The translations under genes and the position numbers were made by a program. Of a DNA stretch of 64,000 bases, positions 36,845-47,600 are shown one piece after another. This DNA is from Parabacteroides sp. (GTDB taxonomy: Bacteria > Bacteroidota > Bacteroidia > Bacteroidales > Tannerellaceae), in the NCBI GenBank assembly GCA_017481945.1, contig JAFUOJ010000022.1, positions 32,274 through 96,273 on the forward strand. The letters run 5' to 3'. The notes below the pieces were generated by a model. It was not told the origin of the DNA. It searched no databases and saw only the letters and a program-made list of their open reading frames with translations. Position 1 is the first letter of the stretch; the number at the start of each line of letters is the position of its first letter.

Positions 36845-37837
36845 TTACATCGGTTGATGTAACATATAATTCTCAATAATAGTTGCCATTTCTGTAGCCG
36901 GAACCTTTTCAATCAAACGAATATGCTTACCCTGTTCGCTCGGAGTCCAATCATTAGCCCCCTTTTCATTTACTACTCGAACTGTTCCCCTTTCGATTGA
37001 ATAATAGGGTTCATAGCCTTTAATTGCTACCAAAACAGCAGTCTGGTCCCAACTCATGCGCCCCTCAAAATCGCCCTCCGCTAAACAAAGAGAATAAGCT
37101 TCCTTCACCGGACTCTTTTCTACATCCATCTGAATCACTTTCTTTCCCGTTAGAATCGCCTTCCCTATTTCAAAACCACTAAAGACAATCTCTGTCGGCC
37201 ACTGTTCAAAAACGACTTGAGAAGCAGGAGTATCACAGTAAACATTAAATTCTCTACCTTCCGGAAAACCTGCCGCCATAGAGACCAAACGTTTTACTTT
37301 CTTAGCAACTAATTCACGACCTGAAAGAGGGCTATATTCATCCCCTTCTGTTAATAAAAGATCTTTCAAGTTCGTAAAAAAGCCAACAGTACAAATCACT
37401 ACACTATTGTCTGGCTGTGCACTTAACACTTGGCGATAAACCTTTGCGGCGTCAGGTGCATCTGATGTTTTAGCAGTCTTATGTGGATAATTTGCCGGAA
37501 GTGCTTCTGTCCATTTCACCTTATGCCAACTTGTCAAAGAAACTCCACCTTCGCTTTTTGGAGCGCCAACAGGAATATTCGGACGCTTGAAATAGGTATT
37601 TAAAACCTCTATGCAAGGAACCACCCGTTCATCTTTATTGGAGGACAAAGTCGCCAAAATATTTACCTGACCGCTATCTGCCAAAGCATGCATTAAAGTC
37701 ATTGCTCCTACATCATCATAATCCGGGCCTAAATCAGTATCAAAAATTAAATTAACAGGCTCCGACTTGTCTATCTGATTTCCTGTGCATGCCACAAACA
37801 AAGTGACTAAACAAATCCATAGAAATGACTTTTTCAT
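36845..37837 (-). CDS. Nucleoside hydrolase-like lipoprotein
   Basis: A 330-residue inosine-uridine-type nucleoside hydrolase carrying the calcium-binding N-terminal motif DTDLGPDYDD and the later AAGFPEGREFNVYCDTPASQVVF region with FNxxxD-type residues, then SWDQTAVLVA. The N-terminus MKKSFLWICLVTLFVAC is a lipoprotein signal (C17), so it acts outside the cytoplasm. Family members cleave the N-glycosidic bond of nucleosides, but Bacteroidales exported members may act on other ribosyl compounds. Last gene of the locus, six bases after the MBL gene. Confidence 0.85.
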   Translation of the reverse strand: MKKSFLWICLVTLFVACTGNQIDKSEPVNLIFDTDLGPDYDDVGAMTLMHALADSGQVNILATLSSNKDERVVPCIEVLNTYFKRPNIPVGAPKSEGGVSLTSWHKVKWTEALPANYPHKTAKTSDAPDAAKVYRQVLSAQPDNSVVICTVGFFTNLKDLLLTEGDEYSPLSGRELVAKKVKRLVSMAAGFPEGREFNVYCDTPASQVVFEQWPTEIVFSGFEIGKAILTGKKVIQMDVEKSPVKEAYSLCLAEGDFEGRMSWDQTAVLVAIKGYEPYYSIERGTVRVVNEKGANDWTPSEQGKHIRLIEKVPATEMATIIENYMLHQPM

Positions 37838-37843
37838 AAACTA

Positions 37844-38884
37844 TTATTTTACATTATACCATTCACCCCATCCCATTACAACATACGGAGTTGTGATCTG
37901 TTCCATCTTTTGAAAAGTCAACCAAAAAGCTTCACGGTGGTCAATTGTATGTCCCATCTCATTCTCATGTCCGGTAATAACGACTTTAGGATTGAAACCT
38001 GCTATCACATCACTCATTCGATGAGTCCAACAGTTAATAAACAAAGCATTCAATTTCGGAACATCATTCTTCGCATTGGCAATCCATTCCATATCTTCCT
38101 TATTGTATTGGTCTCCCGCATGTGCAATAGTTAGTTTTTCAGGAGTAGTCACTGCATAGATATTATTAATCAATTCGCTCTGATGTCCTGGGAAAATAGT
38201 TACCAAAAGTTCTTTTCCATTTGCTAACTTAAGTGTTTCCTTGGTTACCTTATCTGAACGACGGTGCAAAATATCCGTTTTTTTCTTTAAGATATTAGCT
38301 GTTGCCATGACAGGTTTCCCTGCTTTCAAAAACATATCTACAACGACCGGATCCACATGGTCTGGATGATTATGCGTAAGGAACATCACATCACATTGAT
38401 CAACAATTTTCTGAATATCCTCATCAGAGAATATTTGGTTTGTCTTTATCTTTCTCCGTACAATATCAAATGCGATTGTTACAGATTTTGTACGAGCAAC
38501 AACACATTCATTATACAGCTTATAAACTCTCATTCCCTTTTTTACCGGCTTTTGAAGATCCGCAATCACCTTATCAATACGAGACTTCACAAACGTATTA
38601 AATGGTTCTGTATAATCATACTTGGTTTCATGCACAATTGCATCAAAATTATACAAAGCTAACTTCCGGGTCATCGGAGCTCCTGCAACTGGAGGATTTT
38701 CATCCAGTGCCTGATCTACTAAATTAAGCATTACAGAAGCTTGTTTCTGTAAATAGAGATCCGATTTACCCCAATAGGCAGTCTTCTCCGCTGTCTTTTT
38801 CTCTTGTGCTTGAACTGTACTTGGAACTACTGTCGAAAGTGTTATTCCTCCTACACATACTAACGTGCAAAATAGTCTTTTCAT
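37844..38884 (-). CDS. Exported MBL-fold metallohydrolase
   Basis: A 346-residue protein with a signal peptide (LFCTLVCVGGITLSTVVPST, then VQAQ) and a metallo-beta-lactamase fold. Metal motif LTHNHPDHVD (HxHxDH), later IFPGHQSEL, IAHAGDQYN and VITGHENEMGH supply further ligands. It is most like UlaG-type hydrolases, including lactonases, but the substrate is unknown. It sits between the GH84 gene (23 bases) and the nucleoside hydrolase (6 bases) within the operon. Confidence 0.75.
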   Translation of the reverse strand: MKRLFCTLVCVGGITLSTVVPSTVQAQEKKTAEKTAYWGKSDLYLQKQASVMLNLVDQALDENPPVAGAPMTRKLALYNFDAIVHETKYDYTEPFNTFVKSRIDKVIADLQKPVKKGMRVYKLYNECVVARTKSVTIAFDIVRRKIKTNQIFSDEDIQKIVDQCDVMFLTHNHPDHVDPVVVDMFLKAGKPVMATANILKKKTDILHRRSDKVTKETLKLANGKELLVTIFPGHQSELINNIYAVTTPEKLTIAHAGDQYNKEDMEWIANAKNDVPKLNALFINCWTHRMSDVIAGFNPKVVITGHENEMGHTIDHREAFWLTFQKMEQITTPYVVMGWGEWYNVK

Positions 38885-38907
38885 GGTGAACTAACTTTTA
38901 TTAATTA

Positions 38908-41094
38908 TTACTTGTTTCTCTCTGTTAATACTGCAAATCTACCAATTCCAATTGACATATCCGCATTTGATTGGTTCAAACAACGGATATAACGAACCCG
39001 AGTATCATGAATTGGAATTGTATCTATGCGGTTTGCAGCCTCTTTCGGGAAGGTAAACCATACTTTTCCATCAATAGAGCCCTGTAACGCACGTCCTTTA
39101 GCTTTACTTTTACGTAAATCATATACCAAAGAAATCGGCTGTTTACTATCTTCCATCTTAAACCCAAAGTATTCTCCCGGTGCAATTGTTACCAATGGGA
39201 AATGAGGGACTAAACCAACCACATCATCTTCAGTATAGCAAGCCAATTCCTCGAATGCTTTAGAACCTGCCAATACTTCCGGACGTTCTTTAGGTTGTTC
39301 TTCTGGTAACAACGTATTTTCTACATGTACTAACATATTTTGTATAAAGGGTAGCAAGACTTGAGAACCACTACGTACTCCATCTTGTTCTCCCCGACGA
39401 TAAGGACGACTGAAATCAGCGATTGTTTCCAATGCTTTTTTCACCTCTTTATATGCTGTACGACAGGCCTCTTTATCTTTTTTATTCGCAGCTTCAATCA
39501 TCTTCATTGTCGCTTTACCAGCCATTGCCACATTACGTGTCTGTGTCAGCCAAGGTTGAATCTCCCGGATCAATTCACGATTAGCTGATTTTTCTTGAAC
39601 CTCTCCTGGTGCTTTTTCTATCTGCTCAAATAACGCTGTTATTTCTTTTGCCTCTTTAGGTAAATAAGTTCCTCCTAATAAAGATTGCTCAAACTGGCGA
39701 ATCAAATCAGCTGAACGGAAAGACTCTTGACGATAATACATCCAAGTATTAGGACCTATATCTGCATTATGTTCACAAAAGATACGAAAAGCTTCTGGGG
39801 CTTCCGGAACTAATGATTCACAAGCCAAGCTCCAGCTCTGTTCTGGTTCAAACTTAGCCATATTCCAAGTAAATTGGGAAACACTCCAAAGTGCAACTTT
39901 ACTTGCCTCTGCAAACTCCATTGGATTAGAAACAAATGCATGCATATCTGAAACAGCATTATTATCCAATCCATACACCGGTCCCATTAACAAATGAGCT
40001 AAACAATAGTCACTTACAGGGAAATTCCACCAAACATAACAAGGGCGTTTAATTCGCTTATTCACCCATTCCAAGCCTTCATGTGTAATATCACTTACCA
40101 CTTTATCCCCCGTCCACATGATATGAATGAACGGATCTAAATGATCCCCTAAAATATCTAAGTAATCTGTCTTCGCCCAATCCTTATTGTATTCAGTCGG
40201 ACAAAGAATCAATTGCTGAATATCTCCTTTCTTATCGACAAACTCACTTTTTAAATAGTTCATAAAAGCCGCTTGTTTCGTAGCGTCCGTACCCTCTCCT
40301 TCAATATCATCAAAGAAAACAGCAAAAGCACGAACTCCTAAATCATACATACTTTCCAACTTCTTAATTGCTGCTATTCGATCTGCTTCATTCCAACGAA
40401 TATCCATTCCAGGGTGCATAGCCCAAACAAAATCAACTTTATTCTTTTGAGCTTCCGCCAACAATTGACGTATGTTCTGAGCCTGATCTTCCGGATAAGG
40501 TTCACGCCAATAAGGAGAACGATGATACGGATCATCTTTGGGACCAAAGATATAAGTATTCATCTTCATACGTCCATAAAAACGAAGTTGTTCCACTCGA
40601 TTTTCAAAAGACCAAGGTATCCCATAGAACCCCTCAACAACACCTCGGAATACGACATCTGGATAATCTTTTATAGAACAAACAGGGAGTTTTTTCCCCT
40701 CTTGAGCTAATAATTGTTGCAAGGTCTGAGCTGCATAAAAAAGCGAACGATTATCATAAATTTCAATTTGAATTCCTTCTTCTGAAACATCTAATGTGTA
40801 AGCACCCGAACGTTGCATTTTAGGATCAGACTGATCTAATTGTTTTACCAAGATTTCTTTTCCTCCTTGCTCCGTAATAGGGAGGTTATTTCTTAACACC
40901 TCAACAGCGTCAACATCTAACTCTCCATTCCCCTTCAGTTGGAAACCTTCTGTAGGAAGAGTAATCCATTTACCCGCTAATTCCATTTGTTGTGGAATTG
41001 GATACACATGAACATCTACGTTCTTTTCTCCTATACAGGAAGACAACGCCACAATTATAGTCAAACTACAACACCAATTAATAAGTTTATTCAT
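38908..41094 (-). CDS. GH84 beta-N-acetylglucosaminidase lipoprotein
   Basis: A 728-residue glycoside hydrolase of family 84 (O-GlcNAcase/NagJ type). Lipobox ALSSC (C20); an N-terminal beta/alpha domain (about 28-145, YPIPQQMELAGKW); a TIM barrel starting at FRGVVEGFYGIPWSFENR with the catalytic Asp pair D262-D263 in FFDDIEGEG; substrate-binding WWNFPVSDYCLAH; then a helical domain and a C-terminal beta-sandwich-like region. It would remove terminal beta-GlcNAc by substrate-assisted catalysis at the cell surface or in the periplasm. Part of the sigma/FecR/SusCD locus. Confidence 0.92.
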   Translation of the reverse strand: MNKLINWCCSLTIIVALSSCIGEKNVDVHVYPIPQQMELAGKWITLPTEGFQLKGNGELDVDAVEVLRNNLPITEQGGKEILVKQLDQSDPKMQRSGAYTLDVSEEGIQIEIYDNRSLFYAAQTLQQLLAQEGKKLPVCSIKDYPDVVFRGVVEGFYGIPWSFENRVEQLRFYGRMKMNTYIFGPKDDPYHRSPYWREPYPEDQAQNIRQLLAEAQKNKVDFVWAMHPGMDIRWNEADRIAAIKKLESMYDLGVRAFAVFFDDIEGEGTDATKQAAFMNYLKSEFVDKKGDIQQLILCPTEYNKDWAKTDYLDILGDHLDPFIHIMWTGDKVVSDITHEGLEWVNKRIKRPCYVWWNFPVSDYCLAHLLMGPVYGLDNNAVSDMHAFVSNPMEFAEASKVALWSVSQFTWNMAKFEPEQSWSLACESLVPEAPEAFRIFCEHNADIGPNTWMYYRQESFRSADLIRQFEQSLLGGTYLPKEAKEITALFEQIEKAPGEVQEKSANRELIREIQPWLTQTRNVAMAGKATMKMIEAANKKDKEACRTAYKEVKKALETIADFSRPYRRGEQDGVRSGSQVLLPFIQNMLVHVENTLLPEEQPKERPEVLAGSKAFEELACYTEDDVVGLVPHFPLVTIAPGEYFGFKMEDSKQPISLVYDLRKSKAKGRALQGSIDGKVWFTFPKEAANRIDTIPIHDTRVRYIRCLNQSNADMSIGIGRFAVLTERNK

Positions 41095-41105
41095 AATCTA
41101 TATTT

Positions 41106-42725
41106 TTATTTTAGATAAAAGTAAGAAACTACACTTGCATGATCGGACGGCCACAAGATTGGATGACGATCTATCTTCTCCGAACGATATAACTTTAAAT
41201 CTTTTCCTCTATAATAGATATAATCAACTCGATTCCAACCTTTACTTTTCTCTAATGCTGTATTATTCATTGGAGACCAAGTATATCCTTGAAACATCTT
41301 TGAATCCTTATTCATCTCACGAAAACTATCACTAAATCCCAAATTGTTAACCATCACCTTAGAAGGCCACGCTATTTTAGGATCAGTACTTATCCTTACC
41401 GGGAACTGATCTAAATGAGAATTTGAATTAAAATCACCAACAACTATTACTGGAACCTTATCCGATTTAGCTGCATATTTTCCTAACACATCATCAATTG
41501 CCTCTATATCCGCAGAGCGATAATCATCCGTTCTCCAATCCAACCAAATATCAAAAAAGGCCAACTTCTTATTGTTTGATAAATTAAGAATCGCACCTCC
41601 TGAACGGAAAGATTTATATAACTGAATTGTTGATTCTATCGGATAACGACTTAAAATACTCAAATTATCACTTATCAAATAATAATAATATTGCAAAGAA
41701 TCCGCGATCACAGCTCCCGATCCATAAGTTTCTACCAACCCTATCAAATCCGCTTTTTCTTGTTTCAACACATCAATTACTCGCTGCAATCCAACATAAT
41801 ATCCAGAGCGACGACCTCCATGCCAAATATTCCATACTTGTACCTTTATTCGATCAGGAGTATCAAACTTTATAATATCTTTTTTATTAGGATTATAGTC
41901 CATATATTCCTTCTCTACAGAAGTCGATGTGATTACCGAATTCCAAAATTTCACTTCATCGATACGACCATTAAAAGCCGTCCATTCTCCCCGAGAATGG
42001 TGCATTCCTTTCTCGGCGAACTCATCAGCTCCTCCAAGTACCGTAGTACGGCTATTGATAGCAGGAGTCAAATCTTCCACATTATATATCGCTACATTTT
42101 TCCCATCAAAATACAACCAAAGTTCTTTTTTCCCCCAATCCAAACTCATTGCTAAATGGTGCCACAAACCATCATTGATACGTTGCCTTTCAGCTGTAGG
42201 GAAATATGTATATGTATTCTTTCCATCACTTATATAGAAATACCATCCACCCATTTCTGTCGTTCCCAACAAAAAGCCCGGAGCCTTAGATTCATCGACA
42301 AAGTTTTGATCATCTGTTACCTGCCTATTTTCAGAATGAGACTGTAAACGGGGACAATAATTTTTCTTATTACCAAGTATTGCTGTTCCTTGATAAGCAC
42401 CTGGTTTTGTTTGCACCCAGACGCTAAAAGAAAAGTTTTTAGAATAATCCGGTGTTTCCTCTTTCTCAACCCATACAGGAGTACGTACAGCAATATCATC
42501 TGTTAAATCCAATGCTTTTCCCCTGACACCCGTACAATAGGTAGGCATAAAACAATCACGCGATATTTTCGATTTAGAAACTCGAACCTCTACTGAATCA
42601 AAACTAATAGATTCATTATCGAATGATTTATGTAAAACTAAATTTTTTTCTTGGGCTATCAATCCAAAAGAAAATCCAAACAATCCTACTATTATTATCC
42701 AAAGAGGAGACCACTGTTTTCTCAT
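41106..42725 (-). CDS. LamG-domain plus endonuclease/exonuclease/phosphatase fusion
   Basis: About 539 residues: signal peptide (PLWIIIVGLFGFSFGLIAQ), a concanavalin/LamG-like domain (about 40-260; NFSFSVWVQTKPGAYQGTAI, DGLWHHLAMSLDWGKKELWL, RIDEVKFW), then a DNase I-like phosphatase fold (about 280-539; VQVWNIWHGGRR, LIGLVETYG, VVGDFNSNSHLDQ, RVDYIYYRG, WPSDHASVVSYF). The lectin-like half probably binds a glycan while the catalytic half cuts a phosphoester. The frame is open to 42824, but the signal peptide begins at 42725. It lies 139 bases after susD, with a stem-loop in the gap. Confidence 0.82.
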   Translation of the reverse strand: MRKQWSPLWIIIVGLFGFSFGLIAQEKNLVLHKSFDNESISFDSVEVRVSKSKISRDCFMPTYCTGVRGKALDLTDDIAVRTPVWVEKEETPDYSKNFSFSVWVQTKPGAYQGTAILGNKKNYCPRLQSHSENRQVTDDQNFVDESKAPGFLLGTTEMGGWYFYISDGKNTYTYFPTAERQRINDGLWHHLAMSLDWGKKELWLYFDGKNVAIYNVEDLTPAINSRTTVLGGADEFAEKGMHHSRGEWTAFNGRIDEVKFWNSVITSTSVEKEYMDYNPNKKDIIKFDTPDRIKVQVWNIWHGGRRSGYYVGLQRVIDVLKQEKADLIGLVETYGSGAVIADSLQYYYYLISDNLSILSRYPIESTIQLYKSFRSGGAILNLSNNKKLAFFDIWLDWRTDDYRSADIEAIDDVLGKYAAKSDKVPVIVVGDFNSNSHLDQFPVRISTDPKIAWPSKVMVNNLGFSDSFREMNKDSKMFQGYTWSPMNNTALEKSKGWNRVDYIYYRGKDLKLYRSEKIDRHPILWPSDHASVVSYFYLK

Positions 42726-42788
42726 ATATTTATTACTTTTTATTATATTAGAACAGATACAAATATAAAACTTAATGTCCACATTTAC

Positions 42789-42821
42789 AAAGGAAGAAGT
42801 GGATAATCCACTTCTTCCTTT
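42789..42821 (-). repeat. 33-bp near-perfect palindrome between susD and downstream enzymes
   Basis: AAAGGAAGAAGTGGAT (42789-42804) and ATCCACTTCTTCCTTT (42806-42821) form a 16-base inverted repeat around one base. On the minus strand it is followed by TTTGTAAATG, not a clear U run. It may stabilise the susCD part of the mRNA or partly terminate it. Confidence 0.65.
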
Positions 42822-42864
42822 CATCTAAATTAGTAATAAAAACGTTCATTCTATTGACCAAGAA

Positions 42865-44607
42865 CTATTCCCATCCTGGATTTTGAGTTAAATTTGGATT
42901 TCTTTCTAACTCTACTAATGGAATAGGCCAAAGTTCATGACGAGGTTGATATTCACGAGTATACATCAAATCACCCATAATATCTTTTGCGTCCTTAACA
43001 GTTGATTGAAGTAAGCCCCAACGACGAAGGTCCCAATAACGCTGTCCCTCACCCACTAATTCATAAGCTCGTTCATCACGAATACGTTGTGTCATTTCTT
43101 CCTTACCGTTAACAGCTAACCAAGAAGGTCCCGAATTTAAAGCTGGCATATTTACACGAGCACGAATTTTGTTTACTTCAACGATAGCTTTATCCGTTTG
43201 ACCAGTTTCATTATACGCTTCAGCTAACATCAAAATAACATCACCTAAACGAATCAATGGGAATTCATAAGGAGTACGTGTATATTCACCCCAATAACCA
43301 TCCATATTTCCTTCAGGAATCCATTTACGCCAGAAATAAGAATCCCAACCTTCTGAATTAGGAATAAAAGACTGTGCTTCCATAGGTGAACCTTCACTAC
43401 GAGAATCAACCAATACAAACCATTTATCACGAGGATTTGAACCTGCGTCTGTCCCTAAATAATGAGAAAATGGAGTAATAACATTCCAACACAAACGAGG
43501 GTCACGCTTACGATAAACATCTTGTACTTTTGTTGAATCGCAATCCAAAAGATCTATAATTTCTGTACTTTCTGAATTAATCGATACACACAAAACTTTT
43601 TGACGAAACTCGATATCCCCATTGTTATAACCAGGATATACATCATCCCAATTAAACTTCGAACCATCCAAATTCTCATACATATCCACCATCTTTACAG
43701 AAGGAACAATCTTATTTCCTGCTATCAAACGCATTGTAGCCTTATTTCCATAATATCCTACAATATTAATAGCTTGATTAGCCACATTTCCATCCATGTT
43801 CTGGATTGCAAAAATCATCTCATTACTGCGCTTACCATTATATAAACGGAACAAGCTTTCATAATCTGGATGTAAAGCATATCCATAGTTATTATTTTTA
43901 TTATACACAACTTCCTCAAAATCAGCAATTGCTTTTTCCCATTCTTGATTGAAAAGATATACCTTTCCACGAAGCGAATAAGCAGCACCTTTTGTCACAC
44001 GACCATAATCACTGCTAGGCCATGCCACAGGTAATTTAGCAATAGCTTCCGTTAAATCATCCAATACATGCTTACGGATCTCTTCGACTGAACTACGAGG
44101 AGATTGAACTGTTGCAAATTCCTTATCAATCTCGCAAGTTTCATCATAATAAGGAACACCACCCCACGCATTCATCATACGGAAGTAAACCATAGCACGC
44201 ATGAACTTCGCCTCACCTGTTACTTGGTCTATAGTCTCTTGATCAATTGGCATGGTTGCCACATTACGAATTACAGTATTGGAACGATGAACCAATTCAT
44301 ACAAATATTGCCAATGATTTTGTACACCACTACTATTTGAAGCCCATGTATTTCCACGACAAATATCAGACCATGGACTATTTCCATCTGCCAAATCTGT
44401 ACACATTTCAAAAGTAAACTCCAACCCAAAACAGTAATTAGTTCTCATTGCTGCATACAAACCAACAGCTGCTTGTTTGGCATGTTCCTCTGTTTGCCAA
44501 AATGTATCACTTGACATTTGAGTAGGAGGTGTATAATCTAAACTTTCACAACTACTAAGCAAAAAAGCAGACCCTAAAAGTGCTGAAATTATATTTTTAC
44601 TATTCAT
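42865..44607 (-). CDS. SusD/RagB-family nutrient-binding lipoprotein
   Basis: 580 residues with lipobox LLSSC (C20). SusD/RagB hallmarks: FWQTEEHAKQAAVGLYAAMR, YLYELVHRSNTVIRN, EAKFMRAMVYFRMMNAWGGV, GAAYSLRGKVYLFNQEWEKA, IRLGDVILMLAEAYNETGQT, VNKIRARVNMP, RDERAYELVGEGQRYWDLRR and the C-terminal WPIPLVELERNPNLTQNPGW. It is the partner of the SusC protein 28 bases upstream in the operon. Confidence 0.96.
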   Translation of the reverse strand: MNSKNIISALLGSAFLLSSCESLDYTPPTQMSSDTFWQTEEHAKQAAVGLYAAMRTNYCFGLEFTFEMCTDLADGNSPWSDICRGNTWASNSSGVQNHWQYLYELVHRSNTVIRNVATMPIDQETIDQVTGEAKFMRAMVYFRMMNAWGGVPYYDETCEIDKEFATVQSPRSSVEEIRKHVLDDLTEAIAKLPVAWPSSDYGRVTKGAAYSLRGKVYLFNQEWEKAIADFEEVVYNKNNNYGYALHPDYESLFRLYNGKRSNEMIFAIQNMDGNVANQAINIVGYYGNKATMRLIAGNKIVPSVKMVDMYENLDGSKFNWDDVYPGYNNGDIEFRQKVLCVSINSESTEIIDLLDCDSTKVQDVYRKRDPRLCWNVITPFSHYLGTDAGSNPRDKWFVLVDSRSEGSPMEAQSFIPNSEGWDSYFWRKWIPEGNMDGYWGEYTRTPYEFPLIRLGDVILMLAEAYNETGQTDKAIVEVNKIRARVNMPALNSGPSWLAVNGKEEMTQRIRDERAYELVGEGQRYWDLRRWGLLQSTVKDAKDIMGDLMYTREYQPRHELWPIPLVELERNPNLTQNPGWE

Positions 44608-44635
44608 AATCTTCTAATTTAATTGTTTTACATGT

Positions 44636-47600
44636 TTAGAATGATACATTAAGCCCCAAAGAGAATTGGCGAGTCAACGGATAACCAACTTTTGCTCCTA
44701 CTTCAGGATCTAATCCTGGGAAACTTGTGATCGTAAACAAGTTATCAATACTTGTATATACCTTCAACGACTCTACAAAGAATTTCTTCGTGATTTCACT
44801 AGGGATTGTATACCCTAACTGAATGTTCTTACAACGAAGATAGGCAGCATTATGAACAAAGGCATCACTAGCTTTATTATTCTTTGTATTAGAACTATTA
44901 CGTAAAATCGGATATTTAGAATTATATGGATTTTCAGGAGTCCAAGCATTGTCCGTAATATCTTTTATCAATGAATGGCCTAAATTTGTCGTAAAACGGA
45001 ATGCTTGATTATTATAATAAACATCATAATCACCTACACCCTGAAGAAGTAAGCTGAAATTGAAATTATTCCAAGCTAAACCTAAATTTGCACCATATGT
45101 AAACGTAGGTGCATTCCCATGCCCAATTTCAATACGGTCATCAGCATTCAAATTTCCATCACCATTTGTATCAGCAAACAAAAAGTCGCCTAATTCAGGA
45201 CGCTGATACGTACCAAAATAATCAGGATTTTTATCAAGCAAAGATTGTACATAATCTAAATCAGCTTGGTCACGAACAATACGATCTACATGTAATACAT
45301 ACAATTGATTAATTGGTTTACCTTCTTGTGTTTTATAAACTCCACTAATAGAAGATACATCGCCTTGGAATTTTGTTACTTTATTACGAACATATCCCAT
45401 ATTAAAGCCAACATTATAATCTACTTTACCAATACGATCAGACCAATTAATATCTAAATCAAAACCGAGGTTTCTTACTTCACCTGCATTCTGATTCGGA
45501 GCAGTAGCTGTACCGTGTTCCAATGGAACAGGAAGAGTAATTAAAATATCTTTAGTTTGTCTATTAAACCATTCAACTGAACCATTTAAGCGATTATTAA
45601 AGAATCCATAATCTACCCCTATATTAGTCATATACGTCTTTTCCCAAGTTAAATTAGCATTCGAAAGAGATGTCTGAGAAAGCCCGCTAACAATCGCATT
45701 GTTTAAAACATAATTTGTGGCAGAGAAAACAGATTGATACATATAATAACTATCTGTTGCGTTATTTCCCAATGTACCATAAGAAGCACGAAGTTTTAAC
45801 TGACTTAACCAATCTGAATGATCTTTCATAAAACCTTCTTCTGAAAGACGCCAACCTGCAGAAACAGAAGGGAAATACCCCCAACGATTATCCTTAGAGA
45901 ATTTAGAAGAACCGTCTATACGCATATTAGCTTCCAACATATATTTATCATCCCAAGTCAAATTAACACGTCCAAAATAAGAACGCATTGCCCATTCATT
46001 GTAATAACCTCCTGTCGGTCTTTCTACAGTAGCTGCATCTAAAGCGGTCAATGATTCATCTACTAAATCATATTTTCCAAAATAGTCATAAATATATTTA
46101 TTATATTCCTGACTAGCACCAACCATTACAGATCCATCTAATTTACTTACCTTAAAATCATAACGAGCCGTAATATCGCCTGTACGGAATATATTTTCAT
46201 AATTATATTTTCTAATATAAGTTCGAACCGTTCCTTCACGAAGTAATACCGGACCATCTTCCGTAAAGCGATACAGATTTCGGTCTGTAATATGTTGTTC
46301 CACATTACGATCCCAGTGGTTATAAGAATAAGAAGCGTCAATTGTTAACCCCTTAACAGGTTTCAAACGACCATACATTTTAGCAACTTGACGACGAGTC
46401 TTGGTTGGGAAATCATCTTTATAGAACCACATACGACGGTATGGGTTAAAATTTGTAACATTCTGTTCTTCGGGGTTTTGAGTACCTCCATACAAACCTG
46501 TTTCTTCGTCATAAAGTGTCATACCCGGAACAGTATTAAATGCTCCTGATCCCCAGATAACATCACCACCTTCAGCTGCAACCGTTGCAGACGGATGGTT
46601 CTTATCTACATAACCATAAATATTCGTACCAATTGTTAGCCAAGGTTTAATATCCAATTCTAAATTACTACGTAATTGGAAACGTTCATAATTTGTATGA
46701 TAAATCATACCCGGATTGTTTACATACCCAAAAGATAGATTCCAGCGTGCCGTCTTTGTACCACCTACAGCAGAAAGATTATGATTCTGAACAACAGATG
46801 GATTACGGTAAATATGATCTTGCCAGTCAGTATTTGGATATACAGTCGGGTTCTGTCCTGCGTCATTCCGCCATGCGTCTATCTTTTCTTGAGAAAAACG
46901 AGCTGCCTGTCCATTTGCTAACAAACCCGCATTCTGAATTTCCATATAATCAGCGTAATCTGTTACTAAATTCAAACGTTTCGCTACTTTTTCAAAAGAG
47001 ACATTTCCACTATAAGTTATACGAGAAGAACCTTCCTCCCCTTTTTTAGTCGTAATCAAAATAACACCATTAGCTGCACGAGAACCATAAATAGCAGAAG
47101 AAGCTGCGTCTTTCAAAATAGAGATACTTTCAATATCTTGTGGGTTAATATCACTAATAGATACATTAGTCATACCATCAATTACAATCAACGGATCTGA
47201 ATTATTCAATGTACCTGTACCACGAATACGAATAGTCTGTGCTTCATATCCCGGTACATTACCTCCAGAGTTTGTAACAGACAAACCTGCTGCTAAACCA
47301 GCCAAAGCATTTGTAGCATTGGTTATTGGACGATCTTCCATTGCGTCTACTTTGACAGTAGAAACAGCACCTGTCATATTCACCTTTTTCTGGGTACCAT
47401 AACCAACAACTACCACCTCATTCAATAATTCACTATCTTCATACAAAACAATGGATACTTGTCCTCTCACATTTGTTTCAGATTCTTTATAACCTATATA
47501 AGAGAATACTAACACACCATTCGCAGGCGCATTCGGTAATTCAAACTTACCATTCTCATCCGTCATTGTACCAATAGTCGTTCCTTTCACTATAATATTA

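Noticed and set aside
41691-42155. Plus-strand 154-codon frame inside the LamG-phosphatase gene
   Set aside because: It is antisense to a gene with clear domains and has a low-complexity Ser/Ile/Phe composition, so it is a shadow frame.
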